The position numbers and the translations under genes were made by a program. Shown here one piece after another: positions 11,290 through 20,533 of a stretch of 64,000 bases of DNA. The stretch lies in NCBI GenBank assembly GCA_964016985.1, contig OZ024823.1, positions 136,544,112 through 136,608,111 on the forward strand, in the 5' to 3' direction. The notes beneath the pieces were generated by a model. That model did not search any database and was not told the DNA's origin. It worked only from the letters and a program-made list of their open reading frames with translations. Numbering within the stretch: position 1 is the stretch's first letter; every line of letters starts with the position of its first letter. This stretch comes from Anodontia alba (Eukaryota; Mollusca; Bivalvia; Lucinida; Lucinidae).

Positions 11290-11525
11290 TTATCTGGATA
11301 CCCCTCTAATCGATCCTGATCTCTGAATAAACACTGGGAAGAGGGCTAAAATAAGAATGAATACATTTTCTACAAGTCGTTGATCGGTCTGTTTTACAAA
11401 ACCGATGATCGACGAAGAAATTCTGGCCGATTCACAACACTAGCCATGTCATCAAAGACTGATGGAAGAACGATCAGCCAACAATAGTGAATAGCGGAAG
11501 CCCGGTGCAGAATGCGCAGGGCTGT

Positions 11526-11624
11526 CCCAGCAGGCACATAACATTTATACAACGTCGCCTCAACGTCGATGCAACGTCATGACGTTGCATCGACGTTGAG
11601 CCGACGTTGCATAAACGTCATGTA
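11526..11624. mobile_element. Family C palindrome, right tip lost
   Basis: Left tip CCCAGCAGGCAC, then ATACAACGTCGCCTCAACG with the centre GCAACGTCATGACGTTGC. The right arm ends at AACGTCATGTAC without the GCCCGCTGGG tip. About 99 bp of AACGTC/GACGTT words, no coding. Confidence 0.78.
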
Positions 11625-12225
11625 CTTTCGCTTTTCGCATACTCATAATGATCCTTTTATTTTGGAACTGTTCGACCGACGCCTCCTGCGTGTATTCCAG
11701 AGAGGCAATAAATGACCAATATGTGTCTTGGCATATCATAAATATCCCAGATAGTGTGAGATAAGTGGAGATATAAGAACCATTGTAATTGGCATCGCAA
11801 TGAAACCACATGGACGCAGGAGCGTTTAATCCGTGCTTACCTAATTTGTGGGACTCTAATGACTTCCAATCAATCGAATACACATAAATGTCAGGGAAGC
11901 AGGCTGTTGAGGATATATAAATGGTCGATCAAATGAACAGCAAGTAGGTTGGGAAGACGATTTTATCTTATCTTCAAGGTTTAATAGCGCTGAACGTTGT
12001 CTAATAGTTTGATAATTGTAAATCTATTGCCACTTCCCGTAGTTAATTTAAGTTTACAAACACACGAAAATACGGATGTACGTATGTTTCATTTTCTGCA
12101 TATCGTTATTACATCATATATACTGCACCCGTGATCCTTTATCTTGTTCCAAATACAATTTTTATTTTGCATTTATTCGCCACTTGAACGAACTTTGTGT
12201 CAAGATTTGGTTCCGGTAAAATCGA
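11625..12225. other. No recognisable feature
   Basis: No family repeat or credible gene. The open frame on the minus strand at 11560-11883 partly overlaps the family C palindrome and has no recognised domain. Confidence 0.4.
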
Positions 12226-12453
12226 TTAACCCATTGTAGTCGGGAGACCCGTAAAAGGGTAACTGGCAAACAGTGCAGACTCAGATCAGACGCCGCAGAA
12301 CGCGGCGTCTGATCAGGGTCTCCACTGTTTGCATATTGTTTAACCAGTTTTCTCTAGGAGTATGTAAGTCTCATAGCCGGGCGTACCTAAAATTGAAATT
12401 GGACTCTTTCGATATATAGTATGGGAGTGTCTCTTCAGTATACAATGGGTTAG
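12226..12453. mobile_element. Family F element, TTAA-flanked
   Basis: TTAACCCATTGTAG at the left and TACAATGGGTTAG at the right. With the copy at 29908-30141, which has TTAA on both sides, this indicates inverted tips CCCATTGTAG and a TTAA target duplication, as in piggyBac-type elements. The internal hairpin is GCAAACAGTGCAGACTCAGA / GGGTCTCCACTGTTTGC with stem GACGCCGC/GCGGCGTC (12269-12335). No transposase. Confidence 0.75.
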
Positions 12454-12605
12454 CTCACCCCAGCTCGCGTAGATTTTACTATTGACCGTTTCAAGGCAAA
12501 GGTTTCAGTGCTGTTTCTTTCGTTGTAGGGCATTGTCGCTGCTTGCCGCGGGGCTTTTTGTATGTTGTGTCTCTTTCGTTGTCTTGTTGTATTGATGGGT
12601 CCTGT
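12454..12605 (+). repeat. Dispersed repeat O, fragment
   Basis: GCTCGCGTAGATTTTACTAT, TGACCGTTTCAAGGCAAAGG and later TTGTCTTGTTGTATTGATGG align with the middle of repeat O as seen at 14640-15100. It abuts the right end of the family F element. Diverged. Confidence 0.45.
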
Positions 12606-12639
12606 CTGGCACTGTTTTTAAGCTGTATGCTGCCCGTCG

Positions 12640-12969
12640 TACAGTTGACTCCCGTTATCTCGACCTCGTTTATCTCGAATAACCGCTTATCTCGAAATGA
12701 AAATCTAGTCCCTGCCTAAACATGAAAATCTAACAACAGGTAAAATAATATTGTTGAAAAGAGGAGAATTGCTCCAAATTTCTGCTCTTTTCTACAATAT
12801 TTTCAATATATCTCTAACTTCAAGAGTCCAATTATTACATATATTTTTATTAAATGTAGTTGTTCGAATTATTATTTCCTCAATTCTGCAACTCGGATAT
12901 GTCGAGGTACGGAGATCTCGAAGTATTTCAGCGAGTCATTTGGAATTCGAGATAACGAATCCGACTGTA
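12640..12969. mobile_element. Family B2 pogo/Tigger-like MITE
   Basis: TACAGTTGACTCCCGTTATC at the left and ATAACGAATCCGACTGTA at the right, flanked by TA. Shared with the copy at 54235-54572: TCGAAATGAAAATCTAGTCC, GAGGAGAATTGCTCC, ATGTCGAGGTACGGAGATCT and CGAAGTATTTCAG. B1 and B2 share tip type and TA flanks but not interiors. No open frame of transposase size. Confidence 0.8.
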
Positions 12970-12984
12970 TTTGTTTACTCTTCC

Positions 12985-13110
12985 GCTTGGTATTATTGGT
13001 AGACCATGTTCTGTGATCTCTTCCTGGGCATCTCTACTATTCGTAAACAAAGGGAACAGAACAATTTTAAAAGGGCTATCTCCCATGAAAGTGCTTCTAT
13101 TCCCCGTCTA
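12985..13110. repeat. Fragments of repeats O and I
   Basis: CTGTGATCTCTTCCTGGGCA (13008-) resembles the O word GTGATTGTGGCATTTCCTGG. AGAACAATTTTAAAAGGGCT and CTCCCATGAAAGTGC (13057-13095) resemble the right part of family I. Confidence 0.4.
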
Positions 13111-13638
13111 TTCACAAAACTAACAAAATATCCCTGAACATATTACAAGTATGCCTAGCTTTAATAGATGCAGTTCCAAATATCAGACGTCAATACCCTA
13201 AACAAATGATTTGTTGAAAATGAATTGATATAAAATTATATCAAAGGCAAAGTCCAAACAGCATAGATTCAGATGACCTGTCTCATCTCATTGTAAAAGC
13301 TCTATATTGAGTCAATAAGCTACATGTTTGCACTCGCCTCATGTGCTACTTTAATTTCTCACCCATTTTTGATCATATGTCCATCTCATGTTCATAGCAT
13401 ACAGAGTTTAAGCTTATTAGCTGAATAAACAGTAGATGTTTGCAATAGCTAATTTATCTGTCTCTGCTCTGAAATGAAAATAAGATTGGCAACATATAGT
13501 CGCCCTGACGTATAACGTAGGCATATCGTCTTGCGTTTGCTAGTTATATCAATGATACGTTAACAAAGCCAATCTAGTCAATATTAAACGTATTTGAACA
13601 GTAACGTTATTTCAGCTTGATCATATTAGTCAAAATGA

Positions 13639-13879
13639 ATGAACTACAACGTGAGAAAACGTACCTTCTGACATGTGCGCCCAACGAAGACTCAAGTCAG
13701 TCGGCGCATCCGCGAAGTCTTATCAGAGTTTCTGTTGTCCGTATAAAGAAACCTTACATCCTTGGCTATCCAAAATGCACCTAGTAAAGATTCTGATCAG
13801 ACTGTGCGAATGCGCAGGGTGATCTGAATCTTCGCAGGGTGCACATGTCCGAAGGTACCTTTTCTGACGTTGCCGCTAG
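13639..13879. mobile_element. Family E double-hairpin element
   Basis: Ends ATGAACTACAACGTGAGAAA and TTCTGACGTTGCCGCTAG. Hairpin 2 (13787-13835) pairs GATTCTGATCAGACTGTGCG with GCGCAGGGTGATCTGAATC. Spacer words TTGGCTATCCAAAATGCACC are present. Orientation is opposite to the 1111 copy. Confidence 0.75.
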
Positions 13880-13956
13880 TATTATTCAAAATAAGTATTG
13901 CTTGCTGCCACGATCCATAGGAATATCTTTTAATCAAGTGGTAGCTATTCGTGGCA

Positions 13957-13982
13957 AGTCTCTCTCTCTCTCTCTCTCTCTA
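13957..13982. repeat. (TC)n microsatellite
   Basis: About 13 TC repeats. Confidence 0.9.
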
Positions 13983-14044
13983 TTAAAAAGAAGACACACT
14001 ATGCGGTCCATCCATAACATAAACTGAGTTCACCACCGATTAAT

Positions 14045-14151
14045 CCCAGCTAACAGTCTTTATAAATCTATAGCGGGCCGTTATCGGCCCGTCAGCTACT
14101 CTGACGGGCCGATAACGGCCAGCTATAGATTTATAAAGAATGCTTACTGGG
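14045..14151. mobile_element. Family D palindrome (first of a pair)
   Basis: Tips CCCAGC/ACTGGG, arms TAGCGGGCCGTTATCGGCCC and GGGCCGATAACGGCCAGCTA, centre GTCAGCTACTCTGAC. Flanks AT and AA differ by one base. Another D copy begins 12 bp later, making a close direct pair. Confidence 0.82.
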
Positions 14152-14162
14152 AATAGTCTTAA

Positions 14163-14270
14163 CCCTAGTAAGCATTCTACATAAATCTATAGCGGGCCGT
14201 CATCGGCCCGTCAGCTACCCTGACGGGCCGATAACGGCCCACTATAGATTTATGTAGAATGCTAGCTGCG
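14163..14270. mobile_element. Family D palindrome (second of a pair)
   Basis: Tips CCCTAG/GCTGCG are both mutated; arms are otherwise well preserved (GGGCCGTCATCGGCCCGTCA / TGACGGGCCGATAACGGCCC). The pair shares the element and not the 12 bp between, so this is probably two insertions and not a segmental duplication. Confidence 0.8.
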
Positions 14271-14729
14271 ACGGAACTGAATATATATTAGGTAAGTTGA
14301 TCGCCATTGTCAACAAGTGAGGCAACATTTGTGATTTCCGGATACCATTATTTACTAGTTGCAAACTAAAGGATACAATATATGCGTTTTACAAGAGTTA
14401 GTATTTGATCCTCGGGGATTACATTTACAATCGCTCATCACATTCTCTTTCTCAATGCCATCTTTTGCTACATTCCTCATTGATGGTACTATGTTGACCG
14501 CCATTCATATCTCTTTTACAACATTCAGATGGCCGGTGCCCGACTATCATGACTATCTATGTATGTGGTCGGGCTTATCGAGGTGGAGGAGACCTATGCG
14601 GACCGAACATATATTTGTAATCTGGAACTGCATCAGAATTAGGGGCGAGATATTCCTCGAGTAAAACTAGTTTAAGCACCACCCCACCCCCAATAGTTTT
14701 CTCCTACTGCTGGCAGTTTTAAGTCGGTT

Positions 14730-15012
14730 CATTACGAAAACACGCTTATTCAAATATATTGAAAATTTCACAACCAAAAAACGGAAAATTTTCAGATAAA
14801 AAATTCTGATATTTTTCATATTTCTTCTCAAAACATAGATTGTGGGTACTTGTTAGAACCGCCTCGCCGAGGCGGTTCTAACGAGTACCCACAATCTATG
14901 TTTTTTTTAGCAAAATGAGAAAAATAATGTATACCCCTGTAAACCCTAGTTTTACGATATAAAAGTGGGGTTTAAGGGGATCAAAATTATATAGGCATAT
15001 TTTTTCGTGATG
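14730..15012. mobile_element. Family A foldback nested in repeat O
   Basis: Ends CATTACGAAAACACGC and TTTTTTCGTGATG. The centre is a full palindrome TTGTGGGTACTTGTTAGAAC, CGCCTCGCCGAGGCG, GTTCTAACGAGTACCCACAA (14842-14895). Asymmetric outer blocks GGAAAATTTTCAGAT and TAGTTTTACGATATAAAAG flank it. The O sequence reads CGGTT before and CCTCT after, matching CGGTTCCTCT in other O copies with nothing duplicated. Confidence 0.85.
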
Positions 15013-15121
15013 CCTCTCTTGCAGTTCTGCTGTGTGCATTTGTGGTGTCATTATTTGTTCCTCATCTCTCCTTCCTTTGGTGCCTCGGGAGGGCTGTGCT
15101 TCGTGGTTGTGACATTTCCTG

Positions 15122-15229
15122 CCCAGTAAGCATTCTACATAAATCTTTATAGCGGGCCATTATCGGCCCGTCAGGGTAGCTGACGAGCCGATAACGGCCC
15201 GCTATAGATTATGTAGAGTGCTAGCTAGA
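15122..15229. mobile_element. Family D palindrome nested in O, TG duplication
   Basis: Starts CCCAGTAAGC, ends GCTAGCTAGA. The other O copies read TTTCCTGGGTATC; here it is TTTCCTG, then D, then TGGGTATC. TG is thus present on both sides, a clear 2 bp target duplication judged against an empty site at 21388-21400. Confidence 0.85.
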
Positions 15230-15269
15230 TGGGTATCTTCACTTATATTTTTTCATTGTTTTAGAGTAT

Positions 15270-15770
15270 TTAAAGGGGAACGCAACCTTAAAAGGCATTG
15301 TGCTTTACAACAATGACTTTTGACACAAATTTGATCAAAATCGGTGGAAAAGTATGAATATTATAGACAATTGAATATTTTAACATTGGTAGAATGGGCG
15401 CCGCCATTTTTAATATTAAATGAGGTTTCATAAAAATTAAAATTCGTTTCATAAAGGTAGTTATTCTCATAAAGCTGGTTTATTTTGAGGAATGATTGCT
15501 TGTTACCAGAATTAAAAGATGATAAAAAATCTGCAGCAAAATTCTTCTTACAAACACTTTAGAATTTGGTTTTGCATATTTAATTTGGGCTGTGTGACGT
15601 CACAAAGCCTGCAATATGGCGGCATCCATGACAGCCATTTTAAATATATTCAAACCACCATAACTTCCTTATTTCTAAGCCGATTTTGATAACTCTTGCT
15701 TCAAAATAAATGGCTTGTTAAGCACTTTACTTCAAGGTATACTTTCAACTTATATTGCGTTCCCCTTTAA
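15270..15770. mobile_element. Family Q, TTAA-flanked 500 bp element
   Basis: TTAAAGGGGAACGCAA at the left and TTGCGTTCCCCTTTAA at the right: 12 bp perfect inverted tips AGGGGAACGCAA with TTAA duplicated outside, as produced by piggyBac- or Kolobok-type transposases. The interior is AT-rich and contains GTGTGACGTCACAAAG and CAATATGGCGGC (15593-15623). Only copy in the window; no transposase frame. Confidence 0.8.
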
Positions 15771-16079
15771 TTGCGATTTAGACTATATAAGCATGGTCAG
15801 TCAAGTGTATCTCCCTATGGACATTTAATACTGGCAAAAGTGGGGTACGTTTTAGAGTCAACACAAAAGTCCTTGGACTTCTGGAAAGCCTTACAGTTAG
15901 ATACTTAGACTGGCTAAATATAATAATGTATACGAGTATAATTCTCATTGGTTCAGACACCAAAGTTAAAAAGGGCAATGTTAATAAGCGTAGATTATGA
16001 AGCACTGGTCATTGGTGTCTTAGTCACAGCATGTTCATATTGTAGTTGTTTTATTCTAGTTTCTGCATCAAAGATAATT

Positions 16080-16163
16080 AAAAAAACAAAAACAAAAAAA
16101 ACAAAAACAAAAAAAAAAACAAAAAAACAATTATCCGAGTCACTAGGGACTGGAGCCAGTCTT
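16080..16163. repeat. A-rich (AAAAAC)n tract and a J end
   Basis: An A/AAC-rich tract (16078-16130) runs into TCACTAGGGACTGGAGCCAG and TCTT, a family J right end. The rest of J is not adjacent. Confidence 0.5.
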
Positions 16164-16169
16164 AAATCC

Positions 16170-17040
16170 TATGTACTCCTTATGAATCACCGGATATCAT
16201 TATTTAGTACCTGCTTACTAGAGAATGCAATATATTATATCTGTTTTACAAGACTTGAAGTTGTTGTGAGCAACTCATTACATCGAGGACGTCATTGCCA
16301 GGTATTTTCGGACTGTGCGGTGAACATATACGTAACTGTTCATTTTTGTGGTTAACTCGCAATGATACATACTCTAAAATAGAACAAGAAGAACACGAGC
16401 AATGTATCAGACTAATTAACAAATACTAAAAAATGCTACTGTGGGAGCCGAGTTCTACAGATGTTTACCTTAGGCATACCGTTTACTTACTGAAAAATTA
16501 ATCGCTCTGATTGTGTTTATTTTGTTAAAATGATAAATTCCAAACAAGCATGATAGATCCATATATCAAGCACACATGCTGTCTCTCAATTGTATGAGCT
16601 ATCACACTTGTGCTTGTCAATAACGTTATATATTATAAAAGATAAGTATCTTAGGTAAATAATGAGGTAAATGAGGTATAACCCTCTTCATGGGCGCCAG
16701 AAAATGGTTGGAACAGTCAAATTCTGATGAAACAAACATCCTCATAGTTATATACCTGTTGATATAAAAATGTAACTGCATACGTAAAATCGTATCAGCC
16801 ACGTAGCCGTTAAAAGGTAGTTGGTTAATACTTGGGTTAAGCTATATAAATTATATGTAACACCAAGATAACGACTACATAAATTCCAAAACAAAACAAA
16901 AAATCAAGAAATATTAAAGTGAATACCTGGTTAAATATAAAAAAAAAAATAGTTCCCGGGGATCTCCATATCTGAGGCCCTTCCAACGTTTTAGACAAAA
17001 AGGGGAACAAAGACATTTGATTTGAGGAACAGATGTTCAA
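16170..17040. other. No recognisable feature
   Basis: AT-rich DNA without recognised repeats, RNA genes or coding sequence. Confidence 0.4.
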
Positions 17041-17044
17041 AATT

Positions 17045-17810
17045 TAGGGGAACATAGGAACAAAGCAATTACGGAGAACATAGAATATGAGAAATAAAAA
17101 TAATATACGTATAGATACTTTAAAAATGCCACTATCACGACGTACAGCCCTACCAAGGCACCAAAAGAAGGGAAGACGATAAACAAATAAGGACAAAACA
17201 AACGCCACATATGAAACCACAGACGCGCAAACAAAGAAGAACTTCAACAGAGGAACAGCCTTGGAACGGTCAGTAGGAAAACTATTAGAGTGGTGGTGGT
17301 CTTAAACCAGTTTTACTCGCGGGAAACCTCACCCATTACTTTGATGCAGCTCCAAATTACAAAATATATGTTCGCATAACGAAAACACGCCTATTCAAAT
17401 ATTTTGAAAATTTTACAACCAAAAAAAAAAGAAAAACAAAATCAGATAAAAAATTCTGATATTTTTTATATTTCTGTTCAAATCATAGATTGTGGGTACT
17501 CGTTAGAACCGCCTCGATGAGTTCTAACGAGTACTCACAGTCTATGTTTTTTAACAAAATAAGAAAAATAATGTATACCCATGTAAACCCCAGTTTTACT
17601 ATATGAAAAGTGGGGTTTAAAGGGGTCAAAACTATACATGCGTGTTTTCGTGATGGTCCGCACAGGAGTCCTCTACCTCATCTGTAAATTATCACAGTCA
17701 AACACTAAAACGAAAAGAAAGCAAAGGGCTCAATAACGATCTGAAGCCAGAACACAAGAAAAACACATACAGGACCCGACCACAGACAGTGACAGTCAGG
17801 CGCCTACCAT
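17045..17810 (-). repeat. Dispersed repeat O carrying nested A
   Basis: Reverse-orientation O: GCACCAAAAGAAGGGAAGAC, AGGAACAGCCTTGGAACGGT, AACCAGTTTTACTCGCG and TGATGCAGCTCCAAATTAC, then after the nested A element GGTCCGCACAGGAGTCCTCT and ATCTGAAGCCAGAACACAAG. This is the longest view of O here, extending its upstream part to about 17800. Confidence 0.68.
17375..17655. mobile_element. Family A foldback nested in repeat O
   Basis: Ends CATAACGAAAACACGCC and GTGTTTTCGTGATG. Flanks read GTTCG before and GTCCGC after, exactly rejoining the O word GTTCGGTCCGC with no duplicated base. The central palindrome has lost its middle (ACCGCCTCGATGAGTTCTAA), so its arms are unequal. Confidence 0.83.
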
Positions 17811-17819
17811 CTTAAACAG

Positions 17820-18365
17820 ATTGAGGAGGGGCCGTCATTTAGTCTGACCCACCGTCGTTCAATTAAAGAGGGAAGCACAGTTATCAACGTAATTGTGTTA
17901 ACAGCCATGCATGCAGTTTGCCGCAGAATATCCATGTTGTTACCTATCTTTTTGTAGCCAGTGACAATCTTTCTAAATTGCACCAAAAGCTCAGTTTTGC
18001 GAACAATCTTCCTGAATTTATAGACTAAGTCACCATAAAATTCAGATTCGAACAGACCTTCTTGCAGAAGTATTTTCAAATCTACGTTATATTTGGATAT
18101 TAATATAAAATTACGGCGATAAAACTTAGAAAATGTTTTCCGTAGTGTACGGTACCCTTCCTGAAGAAAATAAGCAGTTAAAATTTATTTCGATTATTAA
18201 AGTCACTAATTTTGCTAGATGCTCTTGCAAAAGGAATTAACAGAAAAATATATGGTATGTAGCACGAGGGACACATCGCCATCCAAAAATAGAAAATTTA
18301 CAATATCAAAATCAAAGTCGTCCCGTTTGTCATAAAGTTTAGTAAAGATTTGATGATATGATTTT
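17820..18365 (-). pseudogene. Reverse-transcriptase-like retroelement fragment, decayed
   Basis: On the minus strand the frames together read KLYDKRDDFDFDIVNF at about 18290-18345, then FARASSKISDFNNRNKF (about 18190-18240), LRKTFSKFYRRNF, and an open stretch (18079 down to 17804) with ESEFYGDLVYKFRKIV, GYKKIG and DILRQTACMAVN. These word-strings match, from memory, the C-terminal part of a reverse-transcriptase-like protein found across mollusc and cnidarian genomes; the catalytic YxDD region would lie upstream and is not present. Stops and at least two frame changes mark it as dead. Class of the parent retroelement is not assigned. Confidence 0.6.
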
Positions 18366-18654
18366 GTGGAACAAAAGAGCAAAACATTTTTTTCTGTTTA
18401 ACAAGGGAACATGTATAATTATGGAGGTCTTCCTATTTAATTTTACTAAGAAAAGCCAAAATATCATAACATATCGTTTCTAAAGCACGGAATGTAGACA
18501 TAAGGCACGTAAGCTCATAATCCAAACTCATATAATGATCTTTGATTTCAATAAGTGATTGTTCTAAATAAAAAGAGTCTTAATAATTCAGCTACATGGA
18601 TTTATCAATTTCAAACATTGCGAACAAAGATGTCAGCAACGCAAAGTTCACAAC

Positions 18655-18825
18655 AGGACTGTGTTAGCCACTAAGCATGCAGCTTGTCTCATAACATCCA
18701 ATTTATGTACTATACTTTTAATAGTCTATTTTAATTGTCCTGAAAAACAAAAACCAAAATTATTTTACCAAAAACTCTAACGAGTTTGTAAAGTAAGTCG
18801 ATATAAAACTCGGATTAGACCTTAC
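18655..18825 (-). pseudogene. Second copy of the RT C-terminal fragment
   Basis: Minus-strand words SEFYIDLLYKLVRVFGK (about 18760-18815) and, in another frame, DVMRQAACLVANT (about 18665-18705) repeat the motif order of the neighbouring relic but are more decayed. It lies upstream of that relic on the same strand, about 300 bp away, so the C-terminal piece is present twice in tandem. Too broken to encode anything. Confidence 0.5.
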
Positions 18826-18842
18826 TAAAGATGTTTATATGC

Positions 18843-20404
18843 CGCCGCCATTTTCAATGGAGGGGAGGGGGTGGAGGGGGGGGGGTCATATAGTATCACC
18901 GTTGTTCGTACGTACGTCCGTCCGTCCCGTACATAACACTTTTGGTTTCCGTGCGATATCTTTTAAAAGGATTGGTGTATTGGATTGAAATTTTATACAC
19001 AGGTATATAATCATAAAATATAGTCAGGTTCGATTTAGGGTAAAATCCACCAAGTATTTCGGGAGTTATGGTCCTTATCAACTTTGAAAAATTTTCAACT
19101 TTGAAAAATGGTTTCCATGCGATATCTTTTGAAAGGATTGGTGTATTGGATTGAAATTTTGTACACAAGTATATAATCATAAAATGTAGGTCAAGTTCGA
19201 TTTAGAGTAAAATCCATCAATTATTTTTGGAGTTATGGCCCTTTTTCAACTTTGAAAAATGGTTTTCGTTCCATAACTTCTGAAAAGGTTAGTGTATTGG
19301 GTTCATATTTTATACACAAGCATACAATTATAAAACATAGGTCAAGTTTGATTTAGGGTAAAATCCACCAATTATTTTTGGAGTTACGGCCCTTTATCAA
19401 TGTTGAAAAATGGTTTCCGTTCGATATCTTTTGAAAAGCTTAGTGTTTTGGATTCAAATTTTATACACAGGTATATAATCAAAAAATGTAGGTCAAGTAC
19501 GATTTAAGGTAAAATCCACAAATTAATGTTGGAGTTATGGCCCTTTTTCAACTTTGAAAAATGGTTTCCGTTCCATAACATTTGAAAAGATCAGCGACTT
19601 GGATTCATATTTTATACACAAGCATATAATTATAAAATATAGGTCAAGTTTGATTTAGGGTAAAATCCACCAATTATTTTTGGAGTTACGGCCCTTCATC
19701 AATGTTGAAAAATAGTTGCAAAATGGTTTCCGTCCAATAGCTTTTGAAAAGATTAGTGTATTGGATTCAAATTTTATACATAGGTATATAATCATAAAAT
19801 GTATGTCAAGTTGGATTTAGGGTAAAATACACCAATAATTTTGGGAGTTATGGCCCTTTTTCAACTTTGAAAAATGGTTTCCGTTCCATAACTTTTGAAA
19901 AGATTAGTGAATTGGATTCATATTTTATACCACAAACATATAATTATAAGATATAGGTCAAGTTTTAGGGTAAAATCCACCAATTATATTTGGAGTTACA
20001 GTCCTTTTTCAACGTTGAAAAATAGTTTCAGTTTGATATCTTTTGAAAACATTAGTGTATTGAATTCAAATTCAGCACAGAGGTATATAATCATAAAATA
20101 GAGGTCAGGTTCCAATGAGGGTAAAATCAACCCTCTATTACGGGAGGTATGGCCCTTTTTCACCTTCAAAAGATGTTTTCCTTCCGATATTGTTTTAAAA
20201 AAGATTGATTTGTGTATTGGATTCATATTTTATACCCAGGTATATAATCATAAAATATGGTCAAGTTCGATTTAGGGTAAAATCTGCCAATTATTATGAG
20301 AGTTATGGCCCTTTTTTCAACTTCATTTTTTGCAAAATACCTGCGTGTGGATAAGGATGGCCCTGGGCGGGGGCACCTGTATCATACTGACACATTTCTA
20401 GTTT
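18843..20404 (+). repeat. Array of about 150 bp units inside a larger element
   Basis: Nine units, each starting with a GGTTTCCGTxCGATATC- or GGTTTCCGTTCCATAAC-type word at about 18943, 19110, 19261, 19412, 19563, 19724, 19875, 20024 and 20173. Each carries TTGGATTCAAATTTTATACA, AGGTCAAGTTTGATTTAGGG, TAAAATCCACCAATTA and GGAGTTATGGCCCTTTTTCA. Before it are a G-rich run (18858-18889) and CGTACGTACGTCCGTCCGTC; after it GGGCACCTGTATCATACTGA and CACATTTCTAGTT. The flanks probably belong to the same mobile unit; Helitron-like elements with internal tandem repeats are known from bivalves, but that assignment is inference. Confidence 0.75.
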
Positions 20405-20421
20405 AAAACCAGCGTGATATT

Positions 20422-20530
20422 GTTGGAGCGGGAATATGACGTTTATACTTCGTCGCATCAACGTCAATGCAATGTCGTTGATTGGGTTGACGTTGATGCG
20501 ACGTTGTATAAACACTATGTGTCCGCTGGG
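20422..20530. mobile_element. Family C palindrome, diverged
   Basis: AATATGACGTTTATACTTCG, then GTCGCATCAACGTCAATGC mirrored by GTTGACGTTGATGCGACG. Right tip GTGTCCGCTGGG kept, left tip mutated to TTGGAGCGGG. The centre has lost the perfect GTCATGAC. Confidence 0.7.
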
Positions 20531-20533
20531 GTT

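Larger units (their letters stand above)
14555..15245 (+). repeat. Dispersed repeat O carrying nested A and D
   Basis: Begins near GTGGTCGGGCTTATCGAGGT and runs through GACCTATGCGGACCGAACAT, AACTGCATCAGAATTAGGGG, CGAGTAAAACTAGTTTAAGC, then GGTGCCTCGGGAGGGCTGTG and GTATCTTCACTTATATTTTT. Close relatives are at 21011-21445, 23154-23540 and, reversed, 17045-17810. Two elements interrupt it: A at 14730-15012 and D at 15122-15229. Joined across the gaps, the flanks match uninterrupted O copies. No credible open frame; nature of O unknown. Confidence 0.7.

Noticed and set aside
16080..16355. 135-codon frame with a lysine/threonine-rich stretch
   Set aside because: The KKTKTKKTK stretch is translated from an A/AAC-rich tract, and the frame also crosses a family J end.
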